The translations under genes were made by a program, and so were the position numbers. The notes under the pieces are model-generated. The model was not told the DNA's origin. It saw nothing but the letters and a program-made list of their open reading frames with translations, and searched no databases. From a virus: a stretch of DNA of 64,000 nucleotides. Location of the stretch: IMG/VR virus record IMGVR_UViG_3300008120_000440, positions 1-64,000 of that record; one strand, given 5' to 3'. This document shows, piece after piece, positions 1-7,869 of the stretch (its first letter is position 1; every line of letters begins with the position of its first letter).

Positions 1-61
1 TTTCTAAGCCCAATCAAGTGATGTATTATTGTTGGAACCACACTTACAAACTGGAGTTTCA

Positions 62-841
62 ATGGCTGGCGCTGGAATCAAACTTTTCTCTACTGGAGCG
101 GTGTTAACTGCAGCACAAGTAAACACATACCTGATGGACCAAACAATCCATCGTTTTGCTGACGCAACAGCCAGGTCTGCCGCATACTCTTCTGCTGGAG
201 TGACGCTCGCAGAGGGGATGTTTAGTTACCTTGATTCAGCCAACAAGTTGTACTTTTATAACGGAAGTGCCTGGGAAGAAGTTGGTGCTCAGATTGAGGC
301 TGGAGAAGTAACCAACACTGAAGTTGCTGCAAATGCTGCTATCGCTCTGTCAAAACTGGCATCAGGAACTGCTGGAAATGTTGTTTTGGCAAATGCTTCT
401 GGCGTAGCAACATATACATCAATTACTGGAGACATCTCCGTAACCGATGCTGGCGTGACCGCAATATCAACTGGTGTTGTCGTTGACGCAGATATCAATG
501 CTTCTGCAGAAATTGCGCTTTCAAAATTGGCCAATGTGGCAATTTCAACAAAAACTTCTGACTACACGCTGATTCTTTCTGACAAAACAAAAATAATTGA
601 AATGAATTCAAGTTCAGCGAACGCGGTAACAGTTCCTCCAAGTTCAACCGCAAACTTCGCTATTGGTTCAGAAATCACCGTCATTCAGTACGGAAGCGGA
701 AAAACTCAAATTGCTGCTGGTTCTGGGGTGACTGTTCGTGCGACTCCAGGGTTGTTCTTAAGAGACCGATATTCATCGGCAACGCTTATCAAGCGCGGTA
801 CAGACGAGTGGTACCTGATTGGTGACTTGAGCGCCTCGTGA
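62..841 (+). CDS. Tail fibre / receptor-binding-type structural protein
   Basis: 259-aa virion fibre-type protein. The N-terminus (MAGAGIKLFSTGAVLTAAQV) is followed by a Ser/Thr/Ala-rich beta-structured middle. The last ~75 residues form a domain that recurs at the C-termini of the minus-strand fibres at 16572 and 19413: a GSGKTQI-like strand, G-VTVR-TPG-, then LIKR-DEW and GDLSAS. The ATG at 62 is chosen because GGAG lies six bases upstream; an in-frame codon at 29 has no such site. The stop overlaps the GTG start of the next gene by four bases (GTGA), suggesting translational coupling. It probably forms a tail appendage or a fibre tip. The receptor cannot be told from sequence, and the gene could be a tail-collar rather than a receptor-binding protein. 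Confidence 0.7.
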   Translation: MAGAGIKLFSTGAVLTAAQVNTYLMDQTIHRFADATARSAAYSSAGVTLAEGMFSYLDSANKLYFYNGSAWEEVGAQIEAGEVTNTEVAANAAIALSKLASGTAGNVVLANASGVATYTSITGDISVTDAGVTAISTGVVVDADINASAEIALSKLANVAISTKTSDYTLILSDKTKIIEMNSSSANAVTVPPSSTANFAIGSEITVIQYGSGKTQIAAGSGVTVRATPGLFLRDRYSSATLIKRGTDEWYLIGDLSAS

Positions 842-1392
842 TTAAAGGAAACACCTCCAGCGCGGGGAAGTTTATTAATGCCCCAACTAGCGTAAGCGCG
901 GTTGCTGGCAACGCTTCAGCCACGGTTTCATTCACCGCATCGGCTTACGACGGCAAGGGCACGGCTTCATATACAGCCACATCAAGTCCTGGAAGCATTA
1001 CAGCGACTGGTAGTTCTTCGCCACTTACCGTGAATGGACTCACCAATGGAACAGCCTATACATTTACCGTTACGGCTAATAGTGGATACGGTGTAAGTGC
1101 AACATCTTCGGCCTCAAGTTCAGTGACTCCAGTTGCTCCGACCACAACCACGACTACGACTACGACAACCACCACAACCACCGCTGCACCGCCGTCATTT
1201 ACGACTGCTCCGCCACCTAATTTTACTACCACCTTGGAGCCATGTTCATGCACCCAGACTTCTGGATACACGCATACTGGATGTCCTGGAACCGCAAACT
1301 GTGTTCAAACATTCGTAACTACCACATGTAACCGTTCGGGATGTGGTGAAGGAACGGTCTATGGCAACAACTGTCAGGGACCATCCTGCTAA
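838..1392 (+). CDS. Fibronectin type III domain protein with poly-Thr linker and Cys-rich tail
   Basis: 184 aa, GTG start overlapping the upstream stop by four bases. Residues ~15-100 form one FN3 domain (typical NGLTNGTAYTFTV strand followed by S-SSSVTP). Next come a run of 14 threonines and a Pro/Thr segment, then a ~55-residue tail with about ten cysteines (CSC, GCP, CNRSGCG) that could form disulfides or bind metal. FN3 domains are common on phage virion surfaces, where they bind carbohydrate weakly. The minus-strand FN3 gene at 15876 has two similar FN3 domains and its own low-complexity tail, so the two are paralogues facing each other across the oxygenase island. The Thr-rich linker would be a plausible glycosylation target for the glycosyltransferase nearby; this is inference. 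Confidence 0.75.
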   Translation: MIKGNTSSAGKFINAPTSVSAVAGNASATVSFTASAYDGKGTASYTATSSPGSITATGSSSPLTVNGLTNGTAYTFTVTANSGYGVSATSSASSSVTPVAPTTTTTTTTTTTTTTAAPPSFTTAPPPNFTTTLEPCSCTQTSGYTHTGCPGTANCVQTFVTTTCNRSGCGEGTVYGNNCQGPSC

Positions 1393-1422
1393 TAAACGGC
1401 CAGAAAGGTATAGGATAGCCAT

Positions 1423-1656
1423 ATGTCAGAAGCACCAGTTAACCCAACCTCACCAGAGGAAAACGAGTATTACTTTTTCGTTCTTGACGGAGAAGTTGTA
1501 TGGCGTCACTCAATCCCAATTACCGATGGTCTTGAGGGAGTGCATGCAATTTTTTCCTCAAACCCAACCGTAGTTAAATGTCCTGCAGAACTTAAAGAAA
1601 CAGTTCAATATGGATGGACATGGGATGGAACAAACTTCTCTGCGCCAACGGAGTAA
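1423..1656 (+). CDS. Small hypothetical phage protein
   Basis: 77 aa, acidic, aromatic-rich, with no signal peptide or membrane segment. The ATG at 1423 follows an AGGATAG ribosome binding site. The sequence has a short beta-rich centre (EYYFFVLDGEVVW) and a C-terminal YGWTWDGTNF segment. I do not recognise a named family. It lies between the FN3 gene and a small Cys-rich gene, in the run leading to the radical SAM enzyme, so a role with the modification genes or the fibres is possible but not shown. Confidence 0.65.
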   Translation: MSEAPVNPTSPEENEYYFFVLDGEVVWRHSIPITDGLEGVHAIFSSNPTVVKCPAELKETVQYGWTWDGTNFSAPTE

Positions 1657-1658
1657 CC

Positions 1659-1886
1659 GTGTCGCCTTGGAGGGAGTACAAAAAGAAAGTTGGCTCTACT
1701 AGGCCATGGGATGTTTTGAATCACAATTTGCCAAAAGCATCTGTTTTTGAAGCCCAAGAAAGACTTGATGTTTGTCTTGAGTGCCCAAGTCTGATTCAAC
1801 TCACAAAACAGTGCAAGGAATGTGGATGTTTTATGGCGCTTAAAGTGAAACTGAAAGAAGCAACATGTCCTCTCGGGAAATGGTAG
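1659..1886 (+). CDS. Small Cys-rich (zinc-ribbon-like) protein ending in CPLGKW
   Basis: 75 aa from a GTG at 1659. The open frame extends to an ATG at 1614, but that start lies inside the preceding gene, whose stop is at 1656, so GTG is preferred. The C-terminal half has CLEC, CKECGC and CPLGKW, two or three Cys pairs typical of a small metal-binding knuckle. The CPLGKW ending is familiar from short phage and bacterial proteins encoded beside radical SAM or oxygenase genes, though its function is unknown to me. The last 22 bases overlap the start of the radical SAM gene, indicating coupled translation and a possible shared job, such as a substrate or accessory protein. Confidence 0.6.
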   Translation: MSPWREYKKKVGSTRPWDVLNHNLPKASVFEAQERLDVCLECPSLIQLTKQCKECGCFMALKVKLKEATCPLGKW

Positions 1887-2914
1887 ATAAGGCTGCTAGT
1901 AGCGAGATATTCGGCAAATTATCAACTATAAAAATCTCAGATGCGCAAATAGACCCATTTGGATTTTGTAATGCAAAATGCTGGTTTTGCCCAGTTAGGT
2001 ATCAAAAAAATCCACTCTATGCCGCCAAGCATATGCCAGTGGATTTGATGGACAAGATACTTGGAAATATTGCTAGCGAAAAAACATCTCCGAACGGAGT
2101 TGTGGCGTCAGACTTTAGACACTTCTATACCGCTCATTACAACGAAATCCTGTTGTACAAACATCTCAAAGAGATGCTTGGACTTGCGCGTCAATATGGA
2201 TTCATGACAATGATTTTGTCCAATGGGACCAATCTGACAGAAGAAAAAGTTGAAATCTTGAGCCAATTCAAAGATGTAATTAGTGGCATAAATCTGAACA
2301 TTCCAGCATTTGAAGAAAAGTTATGGATGGACAGAAGCGGTGTTGTGTCAACCACTTTTGATGAGTTGGTAAACGGAATCAGATTAACAATGAACAAATT
2401 TCCAGAATTTGTTTCTTCTGGTGCTTTTTCAATTGGGGTGAATATCCCAACACAAGATTCTCTTTATGACGCAGGCGGGTGGATGAAATTAGGCGAGAAC
2501 GCGCCGCAAATTGATTTGTCCCCGACTGGCGAGCAATTTCAGCAAGTTCAAATAGCGCGGTCGCTATTCCCAGGATTGAACATTTATCCAGTCTCTTCAT
2601 TGATTGACAGGGCTTCATTTTTGGCAAAAGAAAAAGTTATTGATAATTCTGAAGCAATTATTCGTTATAGAGGCGCAACTGAAAAAGTTGTTGACTGCTC
2701 AAACGGCATGAACGGCAGAATTTACGGATGGCTCCATGTAAACGCAGTTGGTGAAACATTCATATGCTGCAATGACTACAACTTTGATTATGTATTTGGC
2801 TCATTTAAGGAAAATGACCTAAAAGAAATTTGGTTTTCAGAAAAGCATGAGGAAGTAATTAAAAATGCCCTCGGCTTAATTTGCGTCAATTGCGCTTCTG
2901 CGGTTTGGAAATGA
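1865..2914 (+). CDS. Radical SAM enzyme with SPASM-like C-terminal Cys cluster
   Basis: 349 aa. The radical SAM iron-sulfur motif CNAKCWFC sits at residues 35-42 (C35, C39, C42). It precedes a TIM-barrel-like region with MTMILSNGTNLT, the usual second strand. The last ~60 residues have CCND and CVNC, a SPASM/twitch-type auxiliary cluster region. Family members cleave S-adenosylmethionine to a 5'-deoxyadenosyl radical and modify peptides, proteins or sugars. The substrate here is unknown. The start overlaps the small Cys-rich gene and the stop overlaps the glycosyltransferase start (ATGA), so all three form one translationally coupled unit. An alternative start lies at 1880. Confidence 0.85.
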   Translation: MSSREMVDKAASSEIFGKLSTIKISDAQIDPFGFCNAKCWFCPVRYQKNPLYAAKHMPVDLMDKILGNIASEKTSPNGVVASDFRHFYTAHYNEILLYKHLKEMLGLARQYGFMTMILSNGTNLTEEKVEILSQFKDVISGINLNIPAFEEKLWMDRSGVVSTTFDELVNGIRLTMNKFPEFVSSGAFSIGVNIPTQDSLYDAGGWMKLGENAPQIDLSPTGEQFQQVQIARSLFPGLNIYPVSSLIDRASFLAKEKVIDNSEAIIRYRGATEKVVDCSNGMNGRIYGWLHVNAVGETFICCNDYNFDYVFGSFKENDLKEIWFSEKHEEVIKNALGLICVNCASAVWK

Positions 2915-3834
2915 ATTCAATATTTATACAAATCCCATCTTACAATGATTTTGAATTACCCAAAACAGTTGCAAGTGCAATACATAATTGCAGCAATTCG
3001 TCAAAATTGCATTTTGGTATTGCAAACTGCGTGCTTGAGGATGGGTTGATAGAACGCCCAATATGTAAAAGCCCTCACAGAATATCAATGAGAACAGATA
3101 TTGCTCCAGATGGTATTGGAATTGGTGAGTCGCGCTATATTGCAAATAGTTTTTACGACGGCGAAAGATACTATTTGCAAATAGATGCACACATGAGGTT
3201 TAAGAAAAATTGGGATTTGGGTCTAATTGAATCAGTAAATGAATACATAAACGAAGGCATTGAAAAACCTTTAGTCAGCATGTACCCAGCGGCATATTGG
3301 TACGACGATTCAATGAATGAAGTAAAAGACACAAACAGTACGGTTACAAAAATTGCATTTATTGAAAAATTTGAAGATTTTAAAGTATTAAATTTTCCAC
3401 ACCAAACAGCAATTGGCTCGCATTATATGTGTGGATATACGCCTTCTGTTTCTGGAGGCTCAATATTCACTGTTGGGGATTTTGCCTTAGTTAAGCCAAA
3501 TAGAAAAATTGCTTTTTGGGGGGAAGAGATGCTTATTGCGGCAAGAGCATTTACTAGCGGATTTATTCCAGTCATCCCTAAAAACGCATATTTGTTTCAT
3601 TTGTATTTTGATGCCGCAAAGACAATCTTGCAAAACAAAAGAAACCATGCATGGCAGGACTTCCCAGAATTATGGTCAGAGATGGTTAACGAATCAAATA
3701 AAGAATTTCTATCTATTTTTGAAAACAACATAATTGGTGAATTTGCACTAGGGACTGAGCGGACTCTTGATGAGTACTTTGAATTTGCGGGTATCAACTT
3801 TGCCGAGAGAACAGTAGTGACAAGAAGTTACTAG
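2911..3834 (+). CDS. GlcNAc-transferase-family glycosyltransferase (PF11397-like)
   Basis: 307 aa, starting at an ATG that overlaps the upstream stop (ATGA). The N-terminus MNSIFIQIPSYNDFELPKT and the later YYLQIDAHMRF-NWD block match the GlcNAc glycosyltransferase family (PF11397). In that family the D-x-H of the HMRF block is the metal/UDP-sugar site. A GSHYMCGYTPSVSGGSIF segment and WGEEM follow, as in the family. The product is likely soluble, with no membrane segment seen. Members add GlcNAc to hydroxylated residues of proteins, for example hydroxyproline in Skp1 of Dictyostelium. The prolyl-hydroxylase-like gene directly downstream is therefore a natural partner: hydroxylate, then glycosylate. 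The acceptor in this phage is not known. Confidence 0.8.
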   Translation: MNSIFIQIPSYNDFELPKTVASAIHNCSNSSKLHFGIANCVLEDGLIERPICKSPHRISMRTDIAPDGIGIGESRYIANSFYDGERYYLQIDAHMRFKKNWDLGLIESVNEYINEGIEKPLVSMYPAAYWYDDSMNEVKDTNSTVTKIAFIEKFEDFKVLNFPHQTAIGSHYMCGYTPSVSGGSIFTVGDFALVKPNRKIAFWGEEMLIAARAFTSGFIPVIPKNAYLFHLYFDAAKTILQNKRNHAWQDFPELWSEMVNESNKEFLSIFENNIIGEFALGTERTLDEYFEFAGINFAERTVVTRSY

Positions 3835-3842
3835 GATTTATA

Positions 3843-3863
3843 CATGGCAAAAATAGTGCCATG
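3843..3863 (+). other. 7-bp perfect stem-loop with a six-codon mini-ORF
   Basis: CATGGCA at 3843-3849 pairs perfectly with TGCCATG at 3857-3863 around a 7-nt loop, in the 42-base gap between the glycosyltransferase and the first oxygenase. No U-tract follows, so a simple terminator is unlikely. The stem itself contains an ATG that opens a six-codon frame ending in TGA. It may be a translational or RNA-processing element, or chance. Confidence 0.35.
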
Positions 3864-3876
3864 ATAGACTGAAGCA

Positions 3877-4866
3877 ATGGCACTACCATCAACACCAAAA
3901 ATAGGCGACAAGGAACTTCTTGAAATTAGCCAATTTCAATTTGAAGACCTTGGAAACGGGCTTGTCGTATTTAAGAATGTTTTCAATGTGGAGAAATTTG
4001 TTTTATCCCATATTGACGACTGCGCAGAAGAAGCGCATAAGGGCAGATGGTCGTATGTCATTGGTGAAGATGGTGTTCAGTATGGGATTAATGAAGATGG
4101 ATTCAGGTACAGGATGGAAGATGTCCCTGCCGCGCCAGTTCGCCTTCTCGCTCCAGTAGATGAAAATACACAAAAGGAAATCCTTGACTATTTCGTATAT
4201 CTTGAAGACACGATTTACAAGTGTCTAATTAGATACATAGACATGTTCCCGCTAATTGTTGGAAGCCTTTGGTGGAAAACTCGTGGACACATTCTTCGCT
4301 ACCACGGACAAGGAGTTCTTGGTTGGCATCAAGATAACGATACGAATTACAAGGTTACTGGTGGGGTCCGTTACATGCCAAAAGGCATGGTCGCATCAAG
4401 GCAGACGGCTGGTGCATTGGCGTACTTTAACGACCATGTTGAGACTGCAGAGGAACTTGATGGAGAGAACTTCTGCGGCGGAACGCTTAAGTTTCCATAC
4501 TTGGGCATTGAGTACAAGCCGCAAAAGGGCGACATCATATTCTTCCCCACGAACTACATATGCGCTCATGGGGTAACAAAAATGGAAGGCGGCACTCGCT
4601 ATGCGTACCTCACATTCTTTGGCCAGGGTGCCGATGACGAGGCGGCAAATATCAGGATTGCTGAGAGCAAAGATTCAAACGAGTGGTGTCCGCCAGTTTG
4701 GTTTGATGAAATTTACGACGACTATGAGCGTTACTGCAAATCCGATTACTCGCGATGGATGAAGCCAGTTGAAGGTCTTGAGGTTGGCTCCAACCCAGTA
4801 TTCCAAAACAGATGCGTGACGCAATACGGGGGAACCCATACTGCAAAAGAAATTGCGAAAGACTGA
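3877..4866 (+). CDS. 2-oxoglutarate/Fe(II)-dependent oxygenase, prolyl 4-hydroxylase-like
   Basis: 329 aa. The double-stranded beta-helix core has the iron ligands H151 and D153 (WHQDND) and H231 (CAHGV), with R241 (GGTRYAYL) for 2-oxoglutarate. The reaction is expected to be O2-dependent hydroxylation with decarboxylation of 2-oxoglutarate to succinate. The N-terminal GNGLVVFKNVF signature recurs in the four minus-strand genes at 6374, 7111, 7866 and 8713, so this is the plus-strand member of a duplicated subfamily. It is longer than minimal prolyl hydroxylases (~200 aa) because of an N-terminal ~100-aa region and a ~60-aa C-terminal tail. Four bases separate it from the TauD-like gene. The substrate is unknown: protein Pro/Lys, nucleic acid or small molecule. 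Confidence 0.85.
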   Translation: MALPSTPKIGDKELLEISQFQFEDLGNGLVVFKNVFNVEKFVLSHIDDCAEEAHKGRWSYVIGEDGVQYGINEDGFRYRMEDVPAAPVRLLAPVDENTQKEILDYFVYLEDTIYKCLIRYIDMFPLIVGSLWWKTRGHILRYHGQGVLGWHQDNDTNYKVTGGVRYMPKGMVASRQTAGALAYFNDHVETAEELDGENFCGGTLKFPYLGIEYKPQKGDIIFFPTNYICAHGVTKMEGGTRYAYLTFFGQGADDEAANIRIAESKDSNEWCPPVWFDEIYDDYERYCKSDYSRWMKPVEGLEVGSNPVFQNRCVTQYGGTHTAKEIAKD

Positions 4867-4870
4867 TGTC

Positions 4871-5668
4871 ATGAGCGGCCCAATATTTGGTAAAACCTAT
4901 ATAAATTTTGATGTTAACTCAATTGAACGAAATATTGAATCAATCAAAAATGATTTGGTTTTAAGAAAAGTTTTAATTTTCAAAAATGCGGATATTTCTG
5001 TGCCAGATGTAATTGAATTTTTAAAAAAAATTCATAGTAATCATAATTATTTGATGATTGATGCTGGTCGTTCAAGCGAGCCACTTTTTGATTTTTTTGA
5101 ATCAAACAAAAAGCCCTTGCCATCAAGCAATGAATATTTTTCTAGATGGGGCGTTGATAGATGGCATGTTGATGGTTCATGGGAAGAGCATGTTGTTGAT
5201 ATAAGTTGCATGCACATGAGAACTCCGTCCCCAGAGGGCGGCAATACACGGTTTGTTGACCTAGAGCGCGCATATGATTGTCTTGAAAAGGAACACATAG
5301 ATTTTATTTATAGAATAAAGTCTCCAGGATGGAATGCCGACAGTAATGAGTTTCCAGCATACAGAAAACCAGAATATGCGCATCCATCAATAAGGGTCCA
5401 TCCAGTAACAAAAAACCTTTCTATTTTCTACAATGGGCAAAATACGATTGGAAAAGATTACGATAAATGGAATGCCTACAAATTGAGTTTATTGAACATA
5501 TTTGATATGCCAGATAATCAGATTGAAGTTAGTTGGTCAGAAAACGACCTTGTTGTCTGGGACAACAGATGCGTTGCTCATTCTGTTATGGGTGGATTTG
5601 CTCGCAGCCAGAGAATTTACGACAAGATTGAAATTGGTAAATCTGAAGTAGAAACAATTGCTTTATGA
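4871..5668 (+). CDS. TauD/TfdA-family Fe(II)/2OG dioxygenase
   Basis: 265 aa from the ATG at 4871, four bases after the previous stop; an in-frame ATG at 4853 lies inside the upstream gene. TauD hallmarks are RWHVDGSW with H99 and D101, the GGNTRFVDLERAYD block, HPSIRVHP, WDNRCVAHSV with H237, and R248 (RSQRIYDKI). These give the complete 2-His-1-carboxylate and 2-oxoglutarate-binding set. Family members hydroxylate small molecules (taurine, 2,4-D, amino-acid derivatives). It differs in fold class from the prolyl-hydroxylase-like neighbours. The stop overlaps the ATG of the next gene (ATGA). Local base composition is AT-richer than the preceding gene, which may reflect separate acquisition. 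Confidence 0.85.
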   Translation: MSGPIFGKTYINFDVNSIERNIESIKNDLVLRKVLIFKNADISVPDVIEFLKKIHSNHNYLMIDAGRSSEPLFDFFESNKKPLPSSNEYFSRWGVDRWHVDGSWEEHVVDISCMHMRTPSPEGGNTRFVDLERAYDCLEKEHIDFIYRIKSPGWNADSNEFPAYRKPEYAHPSIRVHPVTKNLSIFYNGQNTIGKDYDKWNAYKLSLLNIFDMPDNQIEVSWSENDLVVWDNRCVAHSVMGGFARSQRIYDKIEIGKSEVETIAL

Positions 5669-6377
5669 AAAATATGGACAACTACATCTACGACGGATGG
5701 GAAGAAGTAAGAATAAATTCCGAGGACAAAAAACACATTCATGTTCATGAGAATTTTATTTCTGAAGAAGATTTGGTTAAAATAAATGAATTTTGTCTAA
5801 CCGCTGAACACATTGAATCAAATCCATTAATCCTCATTGATTACATACCGACCGTTGTAAAAAATTACGAAACCGAAATAACCAAGATTCTTCGTTCATA
5901 TAGGGACAAAATATGTAAACTTTTAGAGGAAACATACGACTGTAAAATAAACATCAATTCTGGTTATTCGGAAATTTCAAGTATTTCTCGTTACACGCCA
6001 GGAACATTACTCAACCCTCATGCGGACAAGGAAACATCAATTCTGGTTATTCGGAAATTTCAAGTATTTCTCGTTACACGCCAGGAACATTACTCAACCC
6101 TCATGCGGACAAGGTGTGCGAATCCTGGCGCGACCTAAGCAATGTTCTCTATTTCAACGACTCGTACGAGGGTGGAGAAATATATTTTTATCAATATGGC
6201 ATTGAGTTCAAACCAAAGGCTGGGACGCTATTGATATTCCCGTCTGGGGCAAATTTTGGCCATGGAGTGAAACAAATAACATCTGGCAATCGCCTCGTAA
6301 CAAGCACATTTTGGGTTGTTGAAAAATGGAACAGCATGGATTATGCGAATTGGCAAAGTTACCATCCGATTGTTTAA
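5665..6377 (+). pseudogene. 2OG-Fe(II) oxygenase gene broken by an 83-bp tandem duplication
   Basis: The frame beginning at 5665 runs to a stop at 6138 and carries the N-terminal half and the first iron motif (NPHADK). The second half (HGVKQITSGNR and the C-terminus) lies in another frame, ending at 6377. The break is an exact 83-bp tandem repeat (5949-6031 and 6032-6114). Removing one copy leaves 630 bases, an uninterrupted 209-aa oxygenase. As sequenced, the gene would yield a truncated 157-aa protein lacking the distal His and Arg. Either this is a recent inactivating duplication (reversible by slippage or recombination) or an assembly artefact. The stop overlaps the stop of the convergent gene at 6374. 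Confidence 0.8.
5949..6114 (+). repeat. Perfect 83-bp tandem duplication (2 copies)
   Basis: Copy 1 is 5949-6031 and copy 2 is 6032-6114, identical base for base, beginning aaacatcaattctgg and ending gcggacaagg. The length is not a multiple of three, so it shifts the frame of the oxygenase gene at 5665. It encodes the region just before and including the HxD iron-binding motif. Confidence 0.95.
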
Positions 6378-7114
6378 TTGGAAATAACCCCAACTGGAAC
6401 AAATTTCTGTTGAGTGTTCTTGGCTTTGATGTCTTCAAGCAAGTGCATCACACTTTCCGCTGGATTAAATTCAGGTTCGCCGTGTCCATACCACCTGAGA
6501 TAGGCGTACCTTGTCCCCTGTGTAACTGGGGCGACCTCATGGCATCCGACAAAAGACGATGGGTATATAAAAACCGAACCAACTTTTGGCTTGCTATTTA
6601 TTCCCCATATTCGCCATGATATCTGTCCACCTTCAAAGTCGTCATTCAAAAATGCTCCAGCAGTCAGAATATTGTAAATGGGGATACTGTTCAAAATTGT
6701 TACGCCATCATCCGCGTATGCGATATTGCAATCAGAGTGTGGGCCAATACATTGTCCATTTTCGTATTTGATTACATACCCATTAGTAACCCATCTGACA
6801 TTTTCTACGACTACTGGAAAAATTTTGCAATATTCAACCATGCATTTATGAATTGAGTCTTGCAGATATTTTAAAAAGTTTGCGTTTTCTTCATTTAGTG
6901 AATGCAGATTTGTGTATCTGATTGGTGATTCGTTTGCATGTTCCCGTGGTATTTCATACCCACCTTCTGTGCGGGTATTTTCAATTTGTTTATTTGAATC
7001 ACCATTGTCAATGGTTGATTCTAGGCTATTTGTGAATTTCTTAAAATATTCTGGGTCAACAGTAAATGCATTATCAAATTTGACTATGGCGTTACCCATG
7101 TGTGTGATAATCAT
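6374..7114 (-). CDS. 2OG-Fe(II) oxygenase, prolyl 4-hydroxylase-like (paralogue 2)
   Basis: 246 aa. The iron/2OG motif set is GPHSDC (H, D) and GCHEV...GTRYAYL (H, R). The N-terminal MGNAIVKFDNAFT matches the shared subfamily signature LGxGxxxF. Its stop codon shares the TTAA palindrome with the stop of the convergent plus-strand gene, so the two strands meet here with no spacer and no terminator. The start overlaps the stop of the upstream minus-strand gene (ATGA). With the genes at 7111, 7866 and 8713 it forms a tandem paralogue array. Likely a soluble cytoplasmic hydroxylase; substrate unknown. Confidence 0.83.
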   Translation of the reverse strand: MIITHMGNAIVKFDNAFTVDPEYFKKFTNSLESTIDNGDSNKQIENTRTEGGYEIPREHANESPIRYTNLHSLNEENANFLKYLQDSIHKCMVEYCKIFPVVVENVRWVTNGYVIKYENGQCIGPHSDCNIAYADDGVTILNSIPIYNILTAGAFLNDDFEGGQISWRIWGINSKPKVGSVFIYPSSFVGCHEVAPVTQGTRYAYLRWYGHGEPEFNPAESVMHLLEDIKAKNTQQKFVPVGVISN

Positions 7115-7869
7115 AATTCACCAACTTCTACTTTTTTCTGAAAGTTATTAGCAACTTTTGTATCCTCTACACCAATGTCTGAACGAAATTTTTTTAACCA
7201 CAAATTCTTTTTGTCCAAATCATCTTGCCCATCAAAATGTGAGCGCGCATGTGAAAAGAAAGACAAAAAAGCCCATCTTGTTCCAGATGTAATTTGTTTA
7301 ACTTCATGGCTACCAACAAAATTTGAAGGATAAATCAGAGCGTCACCAGCGCGAAGGTCAAGTTCCTCATCAATAACGGTAAATCTAAATTTGCCACCAG
7401 TGAAATCACTATTCAAGACAATTGAAGTGCTCAGAGTATTATCAATTGCAGAAGACGAAATTAACTCAACAGAGTTGTTCTTGTAGGATGCTGAGCAATC
7501 TGAATGTGGTCCCATCCCAGTATTTTGGGCATACTTTATGTAGTGGAGTTGTTTATGTTCGGTTATGCATTCAACAACCGCAGGGAAAACTTTGCAATAA
7601 TCAACAACTGATTGATAAATTTTTTCAGAAATGATTTTTGTAAATTCAAGAGAATCTATGTTTTCAGCATATCGCACAGGATATGTTTTTGAATCAATCT
7701 CTTCGTTGTACTCATATCCACCAGCGGTATAAAGTTTGCCATCTTTTTTAGTGAAGCCTTGTGGGGTTATGTTCTGTTCTATCAACGAAATGTCGTAAGT
7801 TTCAATTTCATCAGCGCCAATAAGTCCACGAATCAGAACAATTCCGCACCCAAGGTGATACCTAATCAT
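7111..7869 (-). CDS. 2OG-Fe(II) oxygenase, prolyl 4-hydroxylase-like (paralogue 3)
   Basis: 252 aa from the ATG at 7869, which overlaps the upstream stop as ATGA. A longer reading from 7896 would run into the neighbour and lacks the family N-terminus. The start gives MIRYHLGCGIVLIRG, matching the LGGGVIVF-type start of its paralogues. Motifs are GPHSDC (H, D) and GSHEV...GTRWAFL (H, R). It is most similar in motif spacing to the gene at 6374. It may duplicate the same reaction on related substrates, or act as a heteromeric partner; the sequence does not decide. Confidence 0.82.
   Translation of the reverse strand: MIRYHLGCGIVLIRGLIGADEIETYDISLIEQNITPQGFTKKDGKLYTAGGYEYNEEIDSKTYPVRYAENIDSLEFTKIISEKIYQSVVDYCKVFPAVVECITEHKQLHYIKYAQNTGMGPHSDCSASYKNNSVELISSSAIDNTLSTSIVLNSDFTGGKFRFTVIDEELDLRAGDALIYPSNFVGSHEVKQITSGTRWAFLSFFSHARSHFDGQDDLDKKNLWLKKFRSDIGVEDTKVANNFQKKVEVGEL

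Noticed and set aside
6374-6377. Convergent genes sharing a TTAA as a possible mobile-element target duplication
   Set aside because: TTAA is explained by two overlapping TAA stop codons; no transposase or inverted ends nearby.
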